From Hymenochaete sp. R1 (lineage: Eukaryota > Basidiomycota > Agaricomycetes > Hymenochaetales > Hymenochaetaceae), in contig JAFREE010000136.1 in assembly GCA_019400425.1 (NCBI GenBank), forward strand, positions 1-64,000: a stretch of DNA of 64,000 nucleotides, read 5' to 3'. The position numbers and the translations under genes were made by a program. Each line of letters starts with the position of its first letter. The stretch's first letter is position 1. Below are positions 35,964 through 48,252 of the stretch, piece after piece. Below the pieces are notes generated by a model that was not told where the DNA came from, made no database searches, and was given only the letters and a program-made list of their open reading frames with translations.

Positions 35964-38900
35964 TTAGTTGAGGAAACCACGACATTTGGCGGAGCCGCAT
36001 AAGCAGGGAATCTTGTCTTGCTCGATAGGGAAATGGTAATCTAAAAAGTAATGCGTTAGTGTAGAGGACGAAAAGAAAGGACAAAGATGACGTACCGTAA
36101 GTGATTTCATCCCCAAGCTCAATATCCTGCTTGGCGTAGATGACAATCTTCTTCTCGCCATTGATAGTGATGATCTTTGCGGTACAATTGGGATCGCAAG
36201 AATGGTTGATGAGACGACTGTGTATAATCGTCAGCAACTCCCGAAATCAAAAAGAAGACGACCTTTATCGAACACATACCCAAGATTCCCCTTCTTCGTA
36301 GCATCCACGACGAGATCTTCGTCGATTCTGAACAAATAACTACTCCCAATTCCCTGCCTCTCATACACTTTCTCCCTCTTATCCGCCACTGCCGCCCTGA
36401 TGATCTCGCCTACATACTCAATAACCATCTCCCCTCTCCCGATACGCTCCATAGCATACAATCCCCAATCATGAATTGGCGATCGCGCAAAGCGTAGATG
36501 TTTCTTGCGCGTCTGCAACTGGTTGAACTTCATCACTTCCGTCGCGCCAGCAGTCTCACCCTTGGACAATGCGACCGCGAGCTGGAGTTGGTTCATCTCC
36601 TCGAGACCCTGCGCACGACGGCGTGCATTAGCGCGGTTCGAACGAGAAGAGACAATGGGTTGCTGCGGTGCGGGGGAAGGTGCGGCCGGTTCCTCGGCGG
36701 TGCTCCCGCGAAGGGTGTATTGAGCAACGTACGCAGACTTCTCGGCATGTGAAATCTTGTAGTAGCCTTCCGTCCGTGCAGAACCGGTGACATGTCTTCG
36801 GAAGGGTGTCGGGGCTGCTGGATCAGGATGAGGCATTGTCTCTCCGACAATACTGAAGTCAGGACTCGTAATATCCATCGACAGCGCGAGTTTGATAAAG
36901 TAAAGGTCCTCATCGTCATCGATGAGTTCCTCCAGGGCAGATTGTGGAAGGGATTCGGGCTTGAAGAAAAGAGAAGAAGGCGCCTTTTCGGATCGGCTTG
37001 ACATGGGAAGCGTCGGAGACGTGAGTGTTGTCCATCTGGACGTGGGCGAAATATGAACCTCAGTGACGGGGGGTGGTTCGAGGTTGTTAGGTGGAGGAAT
37101 AACGAGCGCGTCGAGTAAGGGTGGCTCGAGTTCGAGCTCCAGGTCCTTCGCCTTCTTTCCTCGCTTTGTCACTTTGTCCTTAACCTCTTTCTTCGCACCA
37201 GCTTTCTTGCCTTGCCTTGACTTAACTTCATCGACAGCGACGATAGTCTCTTCGTCCCCGATTTCATCTTCGGTTTTGGATCGCTTCTGAGGTGGCCCTT
37301 CGATGCTAAAGGTATCCACGGGCGAGAATGATCTCTTCTGTAGAATAGGAGAGGGGGCGATGTGAGAAATTGCGGTCCCCTTGTCGAGTACAGGAATACT
37401 CTGTTCAAGATCCTCGAAAACTGGTACGGACTGCGGCACTCCGATGAGTGGAACGGGCGAGGCGCCATCTTCTTCCTCCGATTCAATGTCATCTCGGAGA
37501 ACTTTCGGTGCATCCGTTTTCCTCTTCTTGAGCGGACGTTCATCGTCGAAGAGGCTTGCCACTCCTTGATTATCGTCAGGCGGAGCCGACATAGAGGAGT
37601 CTTCGTCGGCTCTAGAGGTCTCCCGCCGATGTTGCTCCGAGTCCATCGAAGGAGTTTCAGGCTCCTTACGAGCTACTTCTTCCTCCACGATGCCGTCCAT
37701 AGCTTCGGCACGTTTCACCTTCGCCTTCTCGACCTCCTGCTTCCGCTTCCTGAACGACAGGCCCTTCAGCCCCTTCTTCTCCCGTTCTCCCGTCGGTTTC
37801 CCATTGATCATTGGTTCAACATTCCCATCCACAACTGCCAACGCCCTAGCTTCGTCCTGCTCCTTCGCCTTCGCCTTGTTCCCCTGCACCATCCCACGAA
37901 TCTGTGGTGCAACGACCCGGTCCATCACGTCCTTCTCCAGCAACTTCTGAAGTTCTCCCAAGATCATCTTTGTCGCCTCCTCGACCATATCCTTCCTGCT
38001 CCAGTCCTTCCGTGCTGCTTTGGAACGCACGGATACGGAAGGCAGTGGACGTTCGTCGGCAGGGTTCTTGATGACGATAGAGACACTACGATTGGCAAGA
38101 TTGTGTCCGGCGAGAACCATGCCTGCGCGTTTGGCTGCGCCGGCGGATCGAAAGGTAATATACCAACCCAAATGATCTTGCAGAACCTTAAAACAATAGC
38201 AAAAATCAATCATGCTAACCCCTGCGAACGCACCGTACGGAAAAAAGAAACCAACATACCTCATCGACTTGAAACTGCTTGAAGAAAAGCACGACGTCCT
38301 CCTTCCGAACTGCGCTCCCAATCAATTGCGGCGCATCGATGAACGCATATTCATGCCCATTCTTCACTATCTGCTGTACAACCTTCCGATGAGCGTCCAC
38401 CCTCTGCTCCGCCGTCATCTGCCGACCAGGGCGTTTAGCCACTGGCTCAGGCGACGGCGAGCGCGAGACCCGAGGGGTGCTCATCGACGTGGTCGGCGTA
38501 CCAGAGTGGGTATGTGCGAGACCAGGAGCATAAGACCTATGTCCGGACCCGAGTCTGCTACTACTGTGTTCATATCGGTCGTGTGAGTGTGATGGTGCGC
38601 CGTGCGGTACGCTTGGACGGATGTTGCCGACGGGCCGCGCGCGCGTGAAGGCAGAAGAGGGGAATCCACGTCGGGCGTTGGGATATGTCGGAGGCGGACG
38701 TTCGTCGAGACGTGAAAGTGGTGTCGCATGCGTGACAGGATTGAGAGGAAGTTGGTGTCGAAGAGAAGATTGACCAGGTCCGGTAGGCGGGTGTCTCCAT
38801 GCTTGCTGATTCTGCGTTGGCGAAGTGTTTGACATGCTCGAGGTAGGCCGTTTCCTCGCGTCGGCAGTAGCATTGTTGTTGGCAGCCTCCTTCGCTACAA

Positions 38901-40620
38901 GCTTTGCCTTCTCTTTCTCTTTCCTCCGGTCATCATACAGCTTCAAAAGCAGCTTTAACAATTTTCCCTCCCCATCCAAGATCACTTTCACCGCATCCTT
39001 ATCCATCCCACCTCCACCCTTCGCATTAAGCAAGCTCAGAGCAGGCCCGCCTCCGAGTGCGCTCAAAGCAAAATTCTTCCCTTTCTCGCTTTCAACAGCC
39101 CGTTGTGCCTCTTCGTGCGTCCGGTACGCGATTGAAGCAATGCCCATTTGCCCACCCGTCGTCCGGTCGAGCTCACGTTCAAATCCGGCGATAGATCCAT
39201 ACGACGAGAAGTGCTGCCGAATCTTGGTGTTCTGCGTTAATTCAGGGAAGCCGAACACGAGGACGCTCGTGGCTGGTGGAGGACCGAGTGAGTTGGAGTC
39301 CGTCTAATAATAAATAGAAACGAGCAGGTGGCATTAAGAAGCATGCAGCCAAAAGGGTTAAACGGAGACCAAAAATATAATGAGCTATGCATTTTCCAAA
39401 GAAAATCGATAAAAAAGAATACGCACCTTGAATACCGGTTGTTTGAATTCTGACCGCATTTTCGTCTGTCTTGCCCCAGGTTGTTTCCGCGGATCTCTGA
39501 CTGGTCGAAAGTCATTCTCACCCTCAACCGTCTCTCCCATATATCTACAGAGAATGGGTGCTTTCTCTTTCCCCTTAATCCGATCTTTCGGCCCATCCTC
39601 TTTGAGTTTCTTTAGAAGCTTTTGGTGGTATCCATTCTTATCCGGGTCATAACCAGCTTCCCAGAGCACTTTATAGTCACGTTGCGTCTCGGTCGCATAT
39701 GTCGACCGTTCGGGCCACGGTGGGAGCTTCAGGAAATATCGGGGTTGAGGTCTCCCGTCTACGACTTCCCAGGTCTGGTGGCAATTCTCTGGGAGAGGTG
39801 GGGGAGGCGGCGTCGGTGTTCTCCGCCGCGATGGGGGTGACGGCGTACGTTCCTTTGCCGGGGTCGTTGGGACTTGTGGAAGAGGTGGCGGTGGCGAAGC
39901 TGGAGCAGGAGGTAAAGGTATCTTCGAGGAGGACGGTTCGGATAATGGATTTGACGATGAGCTCAAGGATATGGATGGTAGTGGCGGCGGTGCTACTCTG
40001 GGCGCTTGAGGTATCGTGCGAAGCTTGATGCTAATGGGTGACCGCATGGTCGGCACTTCAGCTGGTATAGGCGGCGGTGGGATATCTGGCGGAGGTGGAG
40101 GTGCAATGCTTGTCGGTGGTGGTGGCGGTGGCGAAGGTTGAATAGGAGAATCGGTAGGGGATTGAGGTCGTCTTGAGGGAGGTTCTGGCGGTGGGGGAGG
40201 TACGGACGGCGGTTTTGCCTTTGGAGGCGCCGGTGTCAGTGAAAAAGATATTGGAGCTCGCCCATTAGGAGTCGCTCGCATCCCTCTGGGACCAGACGGA
40301 GGTGGTTTCATGCTATCTCGCGGCGTAGACGATGATGCAGTCGAGGAAGAAGAGGCCGGCGGTGGAAAGTGAGAACCATCCGAACCATTCACATGCCTAG
40401 AGCTGGTCACAGACTGCGGCCTGCTGCTTGAGTCGTCCTTCGAGTTTCGCGGTCCCTTGGGTGCATAATAACTCTGGCCCGCTGAAGACCTACACGTTGA
40501 TGATGACGATGAAGCTGAAGGTATAGAAGAGTGGGGATGGTATGAGGAAGAAGACGATCCAGCAACTGGCTGTCGTAGAGCGCGAGGACCTTTTGGCGGT
40601 TCCTTGCCAGTGCCAGACAT
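35964..40620 (-). CDS. SET1: SET1 histone H3 lysine-4 methyltransferase (COMPASS subunit)
   Basis: Catalytic subunit of COMPASS, methylating H3K4 in chromatin. Five exons join in phase: 39427-40620, 38260-39303, 36280-38186, 36096-36217 and 35964-36040, giving 1,447 aa. The first about 300 residues are Pro/Ser-rich low complexity with polyproline runs. An RRM-like fold begins around [21 protein letters not shown] second RNA-binding region ([20 protein letters not shown]) follows. The middle is charged and lysine-rich with bipartite basic clusters ([18 protein letters not shown]). An n-SET-like segment leads to the SET domain: [38 protein letters not shown] and GDEITYDYHFP. The post-SET is [13 protein letters not shown], with its three cysteines intact. 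All catalytic motifs are present. Confidence 0.96.
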
Positions 40621-42099
40621 GGTCGGTTTGTTGTTGGGTTTGATGACGAACGCGCCCCTCTCCCGGAAGTCGGAGACCTTATTCAGTCAGTCCTAGAGAG
40701 TGTATGGGGATTGAAGAGAGCAAATTGTGCTGTACTATGCAAACGGAGAGGTGTTTGGCGATGGGTGATGAGCGTGACACGGCGGGGCACGACGAGCTCG
40801 AGAGACTCGACTCACCTTTTTTTTACCAACCAACCTAACCACGGTCCTACTCAAAAAAATCTGTGGCTTTTCGTCCCAAGAGTAATTCGCCCGTATATAA
40901 GAGCCAGAAGGGTGTGTTGTGGCCAATGGGTGGGCTTGGCGTAGTTGGCGTGACAAGGTTTTCGATTGGTTGGCGATGTTGATGGCACGTCGACAAAAGC
41001 ACTGTTGGCCTGCACCCTCAAACTGCCAAAACCTAACCCCCACACGACTAAAAGAACGCCAGGATTACTCCTGGAGACCAGCAGAAGGCGGCAAGAGGAA
41101 GGAGATGATGAAGGAAAGCGTCAAACGTTGGTGGGGAAGGGGACAGACTCAGACCACGCGTGCCAGAAGAGGGAGGGAAAGAAACGACCCTCGCTCAACC
41201 GCTCACGACCGCAACAGACTCTTTCAGTCTTTGACTCTGACTCGCAAACATCCGATGCTCTCGTTCATCTTCCCTGCCTTCTTGATTCACTTCATCCATC
41301 TTTTGTCGCACAGACAGCAAACAAGCAACAGCGAGTGGGGGTGCATACCGCAAGGTTCAATCTTATATTTCTGACCATTCGTACATAACACCTTCGCATC
41401 CATTTCCATCGTCATCAACAGCCTTCTCCGTGTCTCACAATCCTTCCTAGCGGCCATTCCACATCCCAACGATTTAGCGACCTCCAGTTACGCAAAATAT
41501 TTATTCCCAATCGCTCGCGCTCTCACAAGTTCAACAATGGCTTTTCATCACCTAGTATCACCCAGTAGAACTTATAGTTAGCATCTCGAAAAGCTTCAGA
41601 GCAGAACGAAAGACTCACATTCACACACAGTCAGAGTCTGAAAAGTGAATCGTTCATCGAATGCTCTTTCGTTACAAAGACCTTGAAATGCATGAGAAGT
41701 TGAGGTGCGGGTGTGGACAACTAGTTTCGGACGCGAATCACACGCTCAACATTTCTTCCCACGCATGAAGTAGTACTAAAGATCGAACTTGAATGCAATG
41801 CGAGATTGAACAATTACTATAAGTCATTACATGGAAATACTGAGTACTGGTACGATATAATCTTGGGCTTTGAGTAGATAGACAGAATCACACAGTAAAT
41901 TTAGCTCTGTTACATTCTCACTCCTCTTCGCATTTAAGTTGGACGTGTTCATCCGAGACTGCAGACTGCGACACCCTCCAGTTGACCATAGCAATCTCCA
42001 ATTATTGTCGTATTCACTAGTAATATATGTCAGTAGTTTTCACGAGCAAGGATTGATAGACAATCCTTCCACAATATCGTCAGTCTCATCCTTCTCTTA
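40621..42099. other. Intergenic, 1.5 kb, SET1 upstream region
   Basis: Frames at 40919-41374 and 40966-41388 (plus) are low-complexity and motif-free. This is best read as the SET1 promoter and leader, followed by AT-rich spacer up to the kinase relic. Confidence 0.45.
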
Positions 42100-42260
42100 C
42101 GTCCTCTTTCAAGTCGATGTGCTCATCCGCGAGCTCAAGCATAGCTATGAGAAGTATCCGCTTCAATGCTTAATCTCAATGACCAGCTGGGAGTCTGTCA
42201 TCCTCTCAGTAGGACCATTCTGTTGCCAGATATAGACAAATATTGGCGAGGTATGATGCC
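42100..42260 (-). pseudogene. Relic of FunK1-type kinase C-lobe
   Basis: Read on the minus strand, this segment gives ATEWSY*EDDRLPAGH with further stops, then ALKRILLIAMLELADE. It matches SAEWSYWKEDNLPADH and ALKRILLKAMFAIKDD in the intact kinase at 43479-46352. DNA identity is high; a 23-base stretch around 42150 is identical to one near 44040. Three stop codons interrupt about 35 residues, so it is not functional. Flanks to either side lose similarity. A 107-codon minus frame just upstream (42266-42589) could belong to the same decayed copy, but I could not align it. Confidence 0.8.
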
Positions 42261-43478
42261 GACTATCAAACGTTGGCGGGGCCGAAATCGTGGTACAAGA
42301 TGGGTTTATTCTTGATGGGAGACTGAAGATTTACACAACTTGTGAGTGAAACGACGCACAACAGCAAGAAGAGCTCACTTTGAACACTGTCATCGTACAT
42401 TTTCGACAATTTCTGTCCCACTCGGAATTTTATCGCTTCACTTTCTATAAAGTCGAAGGGTCGTTCCGTACGACGAGTAGCACGCCAATTCGGATCGTGC
42501 AAGCTTTTTCTTTCTTCTGAATGGAGCACAGACTTCGGAAGTTCTCTTGACATACCCTTATTTCCTGCTACATGATTCACTTCATCCACAGGAGTAGGTA
42601 CTATTTTAGAGAGACCAACCCGAGCGAATTCAAGTGTACCCTATTGCCTTCCACGCAGTCCCAATCGGACGTCTTGGTGTTTTCGCTCCCTGGTTCCAGA
42701 TTTGACTCACCTTCGCCCATTTTCACACTTAGTCCTTCCATCGTTCCTGTTGAATCAGGAGTTAGCTGTGTTGCTTAGCTGTGTTGCTGAAAGAGACCAT
42801 CATCTTGGTGAACGTTTTGGGGGAGGCCTCGAGGAAAGGGAAAGTGGCATGCCGCGGCACAAGTACGAGTCTGACGCAAATAAACGTCCGCGAGTCATCG
42901 GGATTTGCCGCTCAGTCTGAAGCCGGCAGCCACACAATACTGTACGCGCACACCTCAAGACTTCGATACACTTGAGCGATGCATATGATAAACCACAACG
43001 AAGAAAACGGAAAGTTAAAAAGACGACGGAAGGAGGGGCCAGGACGCGCATCATAGCGCGCGATCAATATTTCGTTTCAATATAATCGAGTACAAGCGTC
43101 GAAACATAATTACAAGATTAGAATACATCCTTTCCTTCTTTAAATATCTATACAAAGCTATGTTAGTCTATTTTGATGCGGGATACATTTCGAGACGTGA
43201 ACAGACATTCGTGAACAAGACTACATAACTAGCAAGAATAACATAAGAAAAATATGCACCAACGGAAAGGTTTTGTAAGGGCGTGAAATTCTTGGTCATA
43301 TGCAAAAATCAAGGTATACAATAAATCCGGTCCAATCCAACCCCATCCAATCCAAATGCCTTCATCGAATACTTTTCGATATACTTAGAGCACAGCTCTA
43401 ACTTCCCTCTCCAATCGCCTTAGTCCAATTACGCGTGCGAGGACGAGTACTAGGACGCGTGTCCTCCGCTGGATTATT
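42261..43478. other. Spacer between kinase relic and intact kinase
   Basis: About 1.2 kb without a supported gene. The minus frame 42266-42589 (starting MDEVNHVAGN) has protein-like composition and a possible GTGAGC donor after DDSVQ. It may be an exon of the decayed copy. The rest is AT-rich, including the 3' side of the intact kinase. Confidence 0.4.
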
Positions 43479-46352
43479 TTAGTTTCCTGTAGTGCTGCTG
43501 CCGGTCTTCGGCTTGTCACTAGTGGACTTTCTCCTCGGGCGCGGAAGCTTGGGTGGGGCATTCTGAATATGAAACCCGAAGGCATCTCCACTTCCCTGAT
43601 TCGGTTGCTCTCCGGATTTATTTATAACAGCGCGTTGCTTTCCTTTGGATGATACAGACTGCCGTCGAATTCGTTGAGCAGTCGGTGAGTCTTCCCCGGG
43701 TTGGTATTCGTCATCGTCCTCACTTTCATAGTTGCTACTTCGATGCTTCTTGGCCGGAACACTGGGTGCTTGCTCGTCGTTATCGTCGTCGAGAACAGTT
43801 GATGGTCGTTTCACGCTGGTTCGAGAGCTTGCGTTCGGCTTCTCGAGAGCATGCGCGTTGACAGATTTTTTGTTCTTTGCCAGCCTCTCCTGTTTCGAAG
43901 GAGATGATGCTTTAGCATCACTTTCCACGTTTGTCACCCGCGCTTGAGCTGCCAGTTGCTGCGCGTTCTTGGGTTTCGATCGCCTTCGAGCATCAGCCCT
44001 CAACGGAATAGGGTCGTCCTTGATCGCAAACATAGCCTTGAGAAGTATCCGCTTCAATGCTTCATGGCAATGATCAGCCGGAAGGTTGTCTTCTTTCCAA
44101 TAGGACCACTCTGCAGACATGTATTGGCAAATTTCCTTGATGTATGGAGCAAGTCTGCGAAGCCGAGGATGCAAGAGTCGCTCAATTTGCTCGGTACGCA
44201 CGGCGAGGCGCAAATACGTCATACGACCATCGAACGAGCCTTCTTTGAATTCATGGTTATTCATTGCTTCCAAAAAGTCGCTTGCATAATCAGTCATTTG
44301 TTCTTCTTCACCCTCTGGCCATGCTCTGACCAATTCATAGAGTAGGACCCAGTAGAATGATTCGACATCGTGATAAGGAGCATGTCCGTAAGTATTCTCC
44401 TTGAAGTCTTTGTAGCGCGCCGACCTATTGATAAGCCTTGGGTACCGTTCGAGCGCATCGTGTCCGAAAGCCTTTTCGTATAGTTCCGCAGCGCGACCAG
44501 AAAGCTCTGGGAAGTCCGAGCGAGTTTGACATTCGTCTCTTGTAATTCCGGCGGAAACCGCAACTGCGACAAACATAGGCGTTCCCTGTCTCTTTTTAAA
44601 TTTCAAATACGTTGTTACGGATTCTTGGGACTTACTGTACGATCTGTAGTTGAGGGATGCTCCTGATTACTCACGTCCGCTGCGCAGTCGAGATCGGTCA
44701 AGACACCTTGTTCAGGGGTCGTCGTCCTGCGCTTGAAATGAGATATGCATTTTTTTACGATGAAACGAAAACGTACGGATCCGTTTCATTCACAACCGCT
44801 CTGATCGGTACAAAAGGCACGTTGCCAGGTCTGCCTTTATAGTCCAACTTTGTCAGGTCGAAATCATGATGTGTCGGTTCCGTGATTATATTGGCAGGAC
44901 TAATATCTCGATGGACAATGTCTTTGTTCATGGCGAGAGACTGATGCCCTGTTCAACGTATGAGTAATCCAATGCATACTTAAGAAAAACCCAATTTACC
45001 CTGAACACCGTCGAACATCGTCTCCAGCATTTGTAGCACTGTCCTACAGGTTTTGAACGTTTTGCCCTTGGTATGATAGACGTGTCGCCACTTCGTGCGC
45101 CAGGGAACGCGGCGGTCCTGCAAGTTCTGCAAGCCGCAATTACTGCCTGAGTGAAGTCGAGATGTTTGAAGGTCGCCTGTCGCCACTTTCTCTCCTGTCG
45201 CAGGATCTGCTTTATATGCGAGTATCTTTTCCGAGAACTCGACTTGCACGACTCCTGGCGTCCCTTTTGCTTTCCCGAGCATTTTATTTTCACTGTTGCG
45301 ACGAGCATTGTCCAGCCAGATATCCTTAAGAACCCTTTCAGGTTTCTCTATATCGAAGACGCAAGTCTGTCTTGAATGGTGGTTGGTAAGATGTATGGCT
45401 TTCCCCGTGTATGTACCTTTGCTAGTCGTAAACTTCCATGTATCGCCTTCGAGCTCCATCGTCGCATCCCATGGTGACAGACCGTCTTTAGGGCGATACA
45501 ACGTATGGATGTATGAGCATAACATCAGCCATGCATCGGTATGTTCGTCACCGCCGCTTTCGCCATCTGAATGATATGATGCGGCCGTGCGTATCAAACC
45601 AGAGTTATCTGACCAATGGTAATTTATCCGATCTTTGTCACATGTCGCAGCAAGCATTCCTGCTAGATTGGGTAGAGCCCGAGGAAGGATATTCAGGTAA
45701 GATCCTAATTGGACGTGAACATTTGCGCCGTAATGCGTCTTCAGCTCCATGAGCGTCACTATGTCAGACCAGTTGACACTGTCGAGAATCGCCTTTTTTA
45801 ACGCCTTGTCGTCCGAAGAGTCGGCCCCGTCTTTTGAAAGTAACTCAGCTTCCTCGAAAGTTGTATATTTGCCGACAATATCCGGTCGCAGTGATTGTCC
45901 TTCAAACGTTGTGCCGTTTTTGAGCTTGGTATCTCCAGTATTGATAAATGAAATGACCCTAGTGTCTACATAGCAAAATGTTTAATGATGGGAATTAATT
46001 AGAAAGGGAACGACGGACCTTTGCAGTGTTTCGCGATATTCAACGACACTTTCGTAAATATACGTGATACGGTGTGAGCTACATCTTTCTCCGACTTGGC
46101 AGCACCCATTTCCTGTGCGAATAAGCGTCGCATCTCCGTCCAATCGTCGGGTGGGTCGAAACGGTTGAGATAGTGAACCAAAAAGACGTCGCAGTCGAGC
46201 TTGGCTACGTCCATCGTCATGAAAGCGTCGCCCTGTGTCCGCTCTCTGTTTTCGTAGACGCCCAATTCTCCTTTGTAGCGATTCTTGGGCCTTGTCTCAT
46301 GTTTGACGACACCGGAGAAGTGGCATTTAGACGGTACATCGGTAGCACCCAT
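43479..46352 (-). CDS. FunK1-type fungal protein kinase
   Basis: Member of the fungal-specific kinase-like group expanded in mushrooms; targets are unknown. The N-terminal exon 45999-46352 starts MGATDVPSKCHFSG. A central exon, about 44980-45759, carries the FunK1-type regulatory part (SDNSGLIRTAASYHSDGESG, ATMELEGDTWKFTTSKGTYT). The catalytic loop is DIVHRDISPANII (about 44,910). The metal-binding motif reads GVLTDLDCA, with Leu where kinases usually have Phe. GTPMFVAVAV and ENTYGHAPYHDVESFYWVLL follow, typical of the family activation segment and C-lobe. The last about 150 residues are a basic, Ser/Pro-rich tail with KKHRSS and RIRRQSVSSKGKQR, possibly nuclear. Several short introns are inferred. 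No canonical VAIK lysine was confidently located. Confidence 0.85.
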
Positions 46353-48252
46353 GATGGATGATGGTGGAAGATGGAAGAAAGCGATGAAGTTGAACCACAG
46401 GGATGAAAGTCTCTGTTCTACTATTCAAGCACGCGGCGCGATCACGTGCCACTCGGAAATCCCCCACCTGTCGATCTTTAACGTTACAAGAAAACGCTTT
46501 TCTACACTTTTTTTGGCTAAGTCCCCTCAAGAGATATATACCCCCCCCCGTGGTCTCCGTCTGTGTAGGCCAACTGTTAAAATTCCAATTTGTGTCGCTT
46601 ACTTGAGCACACTGAGCCACCAAAGCTGCCTTCAACCACACATTCGTGCAGTGTCATTGTGTGTGATATCCGATCACTTCAGAAGATTCTAGGCTTATAC
46701 TTACTTACTGATCAAAGCTCACACACAACTACGGGGTTTCTTAAGGTCATAAAGAAAGCGGGTCAAAGTTCAAGTTAAGGTTCAATTCCAAAATCTAACC
46801 TAAAATCGATCAATTAAAATGGTTGTACATGAATCTTGAATTCTTTCTCTGCATACGCCCGGTACGGTTCAAAATGAGCCCTACACGTTAAAGATCTTCC
46901 CCAGAACTATTTATACAGTGCCTGCTTTCCTCGATGACATCCAAAGCGATAAATATCACTATCGTTGCAAAAGCGCTGCTGACGCTGACGCGGGGAAAGA
47001 ATCTTTAAAAAGTGCACAAACCGCCCTGCATCCAAGGGCTACTCCCGGGAGAGTATCTTGAAACCCATTACCCGTATAATATGTCGGAGATACAAGACTC
47101 CCGAGTTAGATGGTGTTGAAGACGGTGTCAAAAAGCGGACTGATGTCAGTGCTTTCGATGAAGTTGGTGACGGAAAAGGTGGGGAAATGAAAGCTTTAGA
47201 AAAAACAAGTAGAGCTAATGTGCACGGGGTCGTTACTAATGCAGTAGCAACCAATCTGAAGGAGGCGAGCACGGAAGTTGAGGTGAAGGTGATTGCCTTC
47301 ACACTGCCCGACATGGAATTGCCAATGCGAAATTCCATCTCTTCCTCGGCTAAGGAACTTCTGGATATCAGCGTCCTCCAGAGACTCTTACTACTAGCTC
47401 TGTATCACATTAGGCTGTGCAGAACAGCTGAATAAGGTTTCAGTGTGACAAACAGACAAGCCGCGCTGAATTTTTTCCTGACTTCGTAGAACGTAAAGAC
47501 TTCAGCAGAAGTAGCAATGAGAACAGTTTCAGTACTAGCTTGTGAGAGGGTTTGTATCCTTCCTGTTTCCTCCATCATTGAATCCATGGAAGCTTGAGTA
47601 TTCTGTATATCTCCTGTCGCTAATCGGGTTTCCCCAGTAAGCCTTGCGCAAAATACGAAGTGGTGCTGACTCGAACGCTCGCAACGATTCACTCTACCAT
47701 GGATTCGAAGGCTTGAATGGGCTTTGCCCCTCGCATCTTCCAATCTTCTTCTTTGCACGTCATGGACTCAGTTAGATCACTGCGCAAGGAAAAGAAGATT
47801 GTCATGGGAAGTTGTATATCGATGTTCCGGGGCGCGCTTGCTTGACGATTGACATCATGCATGAGTCATCGAACGGAGACGTAGTTCGTGATATGCCTTC
47901 TGTTGGGAGTAAAGCTGAAGCCCACACGCAACATGTGAAGGCAAAAACGTACGATTTAGGAAGGAAAAACACTCGCTTTGGGTCATCTGCTAGTTACCGC
48001 GTTGGCTATGTGAAGTTGGGAGGGTCTCCGGAAGGTGTCTTGAGACGAAAGGCCTGTCTGGTCTCACTTTTCCTGATCGAAAAAGGAAGGGCTCGGAGAA
48101 ACACGGTGACGATCAATTGCCTATCTGGGACAATCGCCCAAGAAATCTGGTACTTAAACCTAGACGGTCGAACATTCTCCAGGACTTTCCATTCCCCCGA
48201 CTCTTACGGTTTCATGCAACGACACCCACCTTGATCCTTTAGGGTCTTTACA
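46353..48252. other. Intergenic, 1.9 kb, with weak small frames
   Basis: It holds the upstream region of the kinase, a C9 run at 46541-46549, and three frames that may or may not be genes: 47058-47435 plus, 47405-47758 minus and 47812-48234 plus. The first is listed separately. The other two have no family match and overlap or abut it in the opposite or another frame. Confidence 0.4.
47058..47435 (+). CDS. Possible small protein, 125 aa, unknown
   Basis: A 125-codon frame starts MKPITRIICRR. The composition is reasonable for protein: an acidic/basic middle (ELDGVEDGVKKRTDVSAFDE), an alternating hydrophobic stretch (TEVEVKVIAFTLPDMELPM) and a hydrophobic end (LLDISVLQRLLLLALYHIRL). No domain is recognised. 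It could be an intronless small gene, a remnant of a larger one, or chance. Confidence 0.3.
   Translation: MKPITRIICRRYKTPELDGVEDGVKKRTDVSAFDEVGDGKGGEMKALEKTSRANVHGVVTNAVATNLKEASTEVEVKVIAFTLPDMELPMRNSISSSAKELLDISVLQRLLLLALYHIRLCRTAE

Noticed and set aside
37362..38282. 306-codon plus-strand frame
   Set aside because: It is antisense to the SET1 central exon, which is supported by phase-consistent splicing and domain content.
46779..46789. tRNA B-box-like sequence (plus strand, GGTTCAATTCC)
   Set aside because: The T stem does not pair and no cloverleaf could be drawn.
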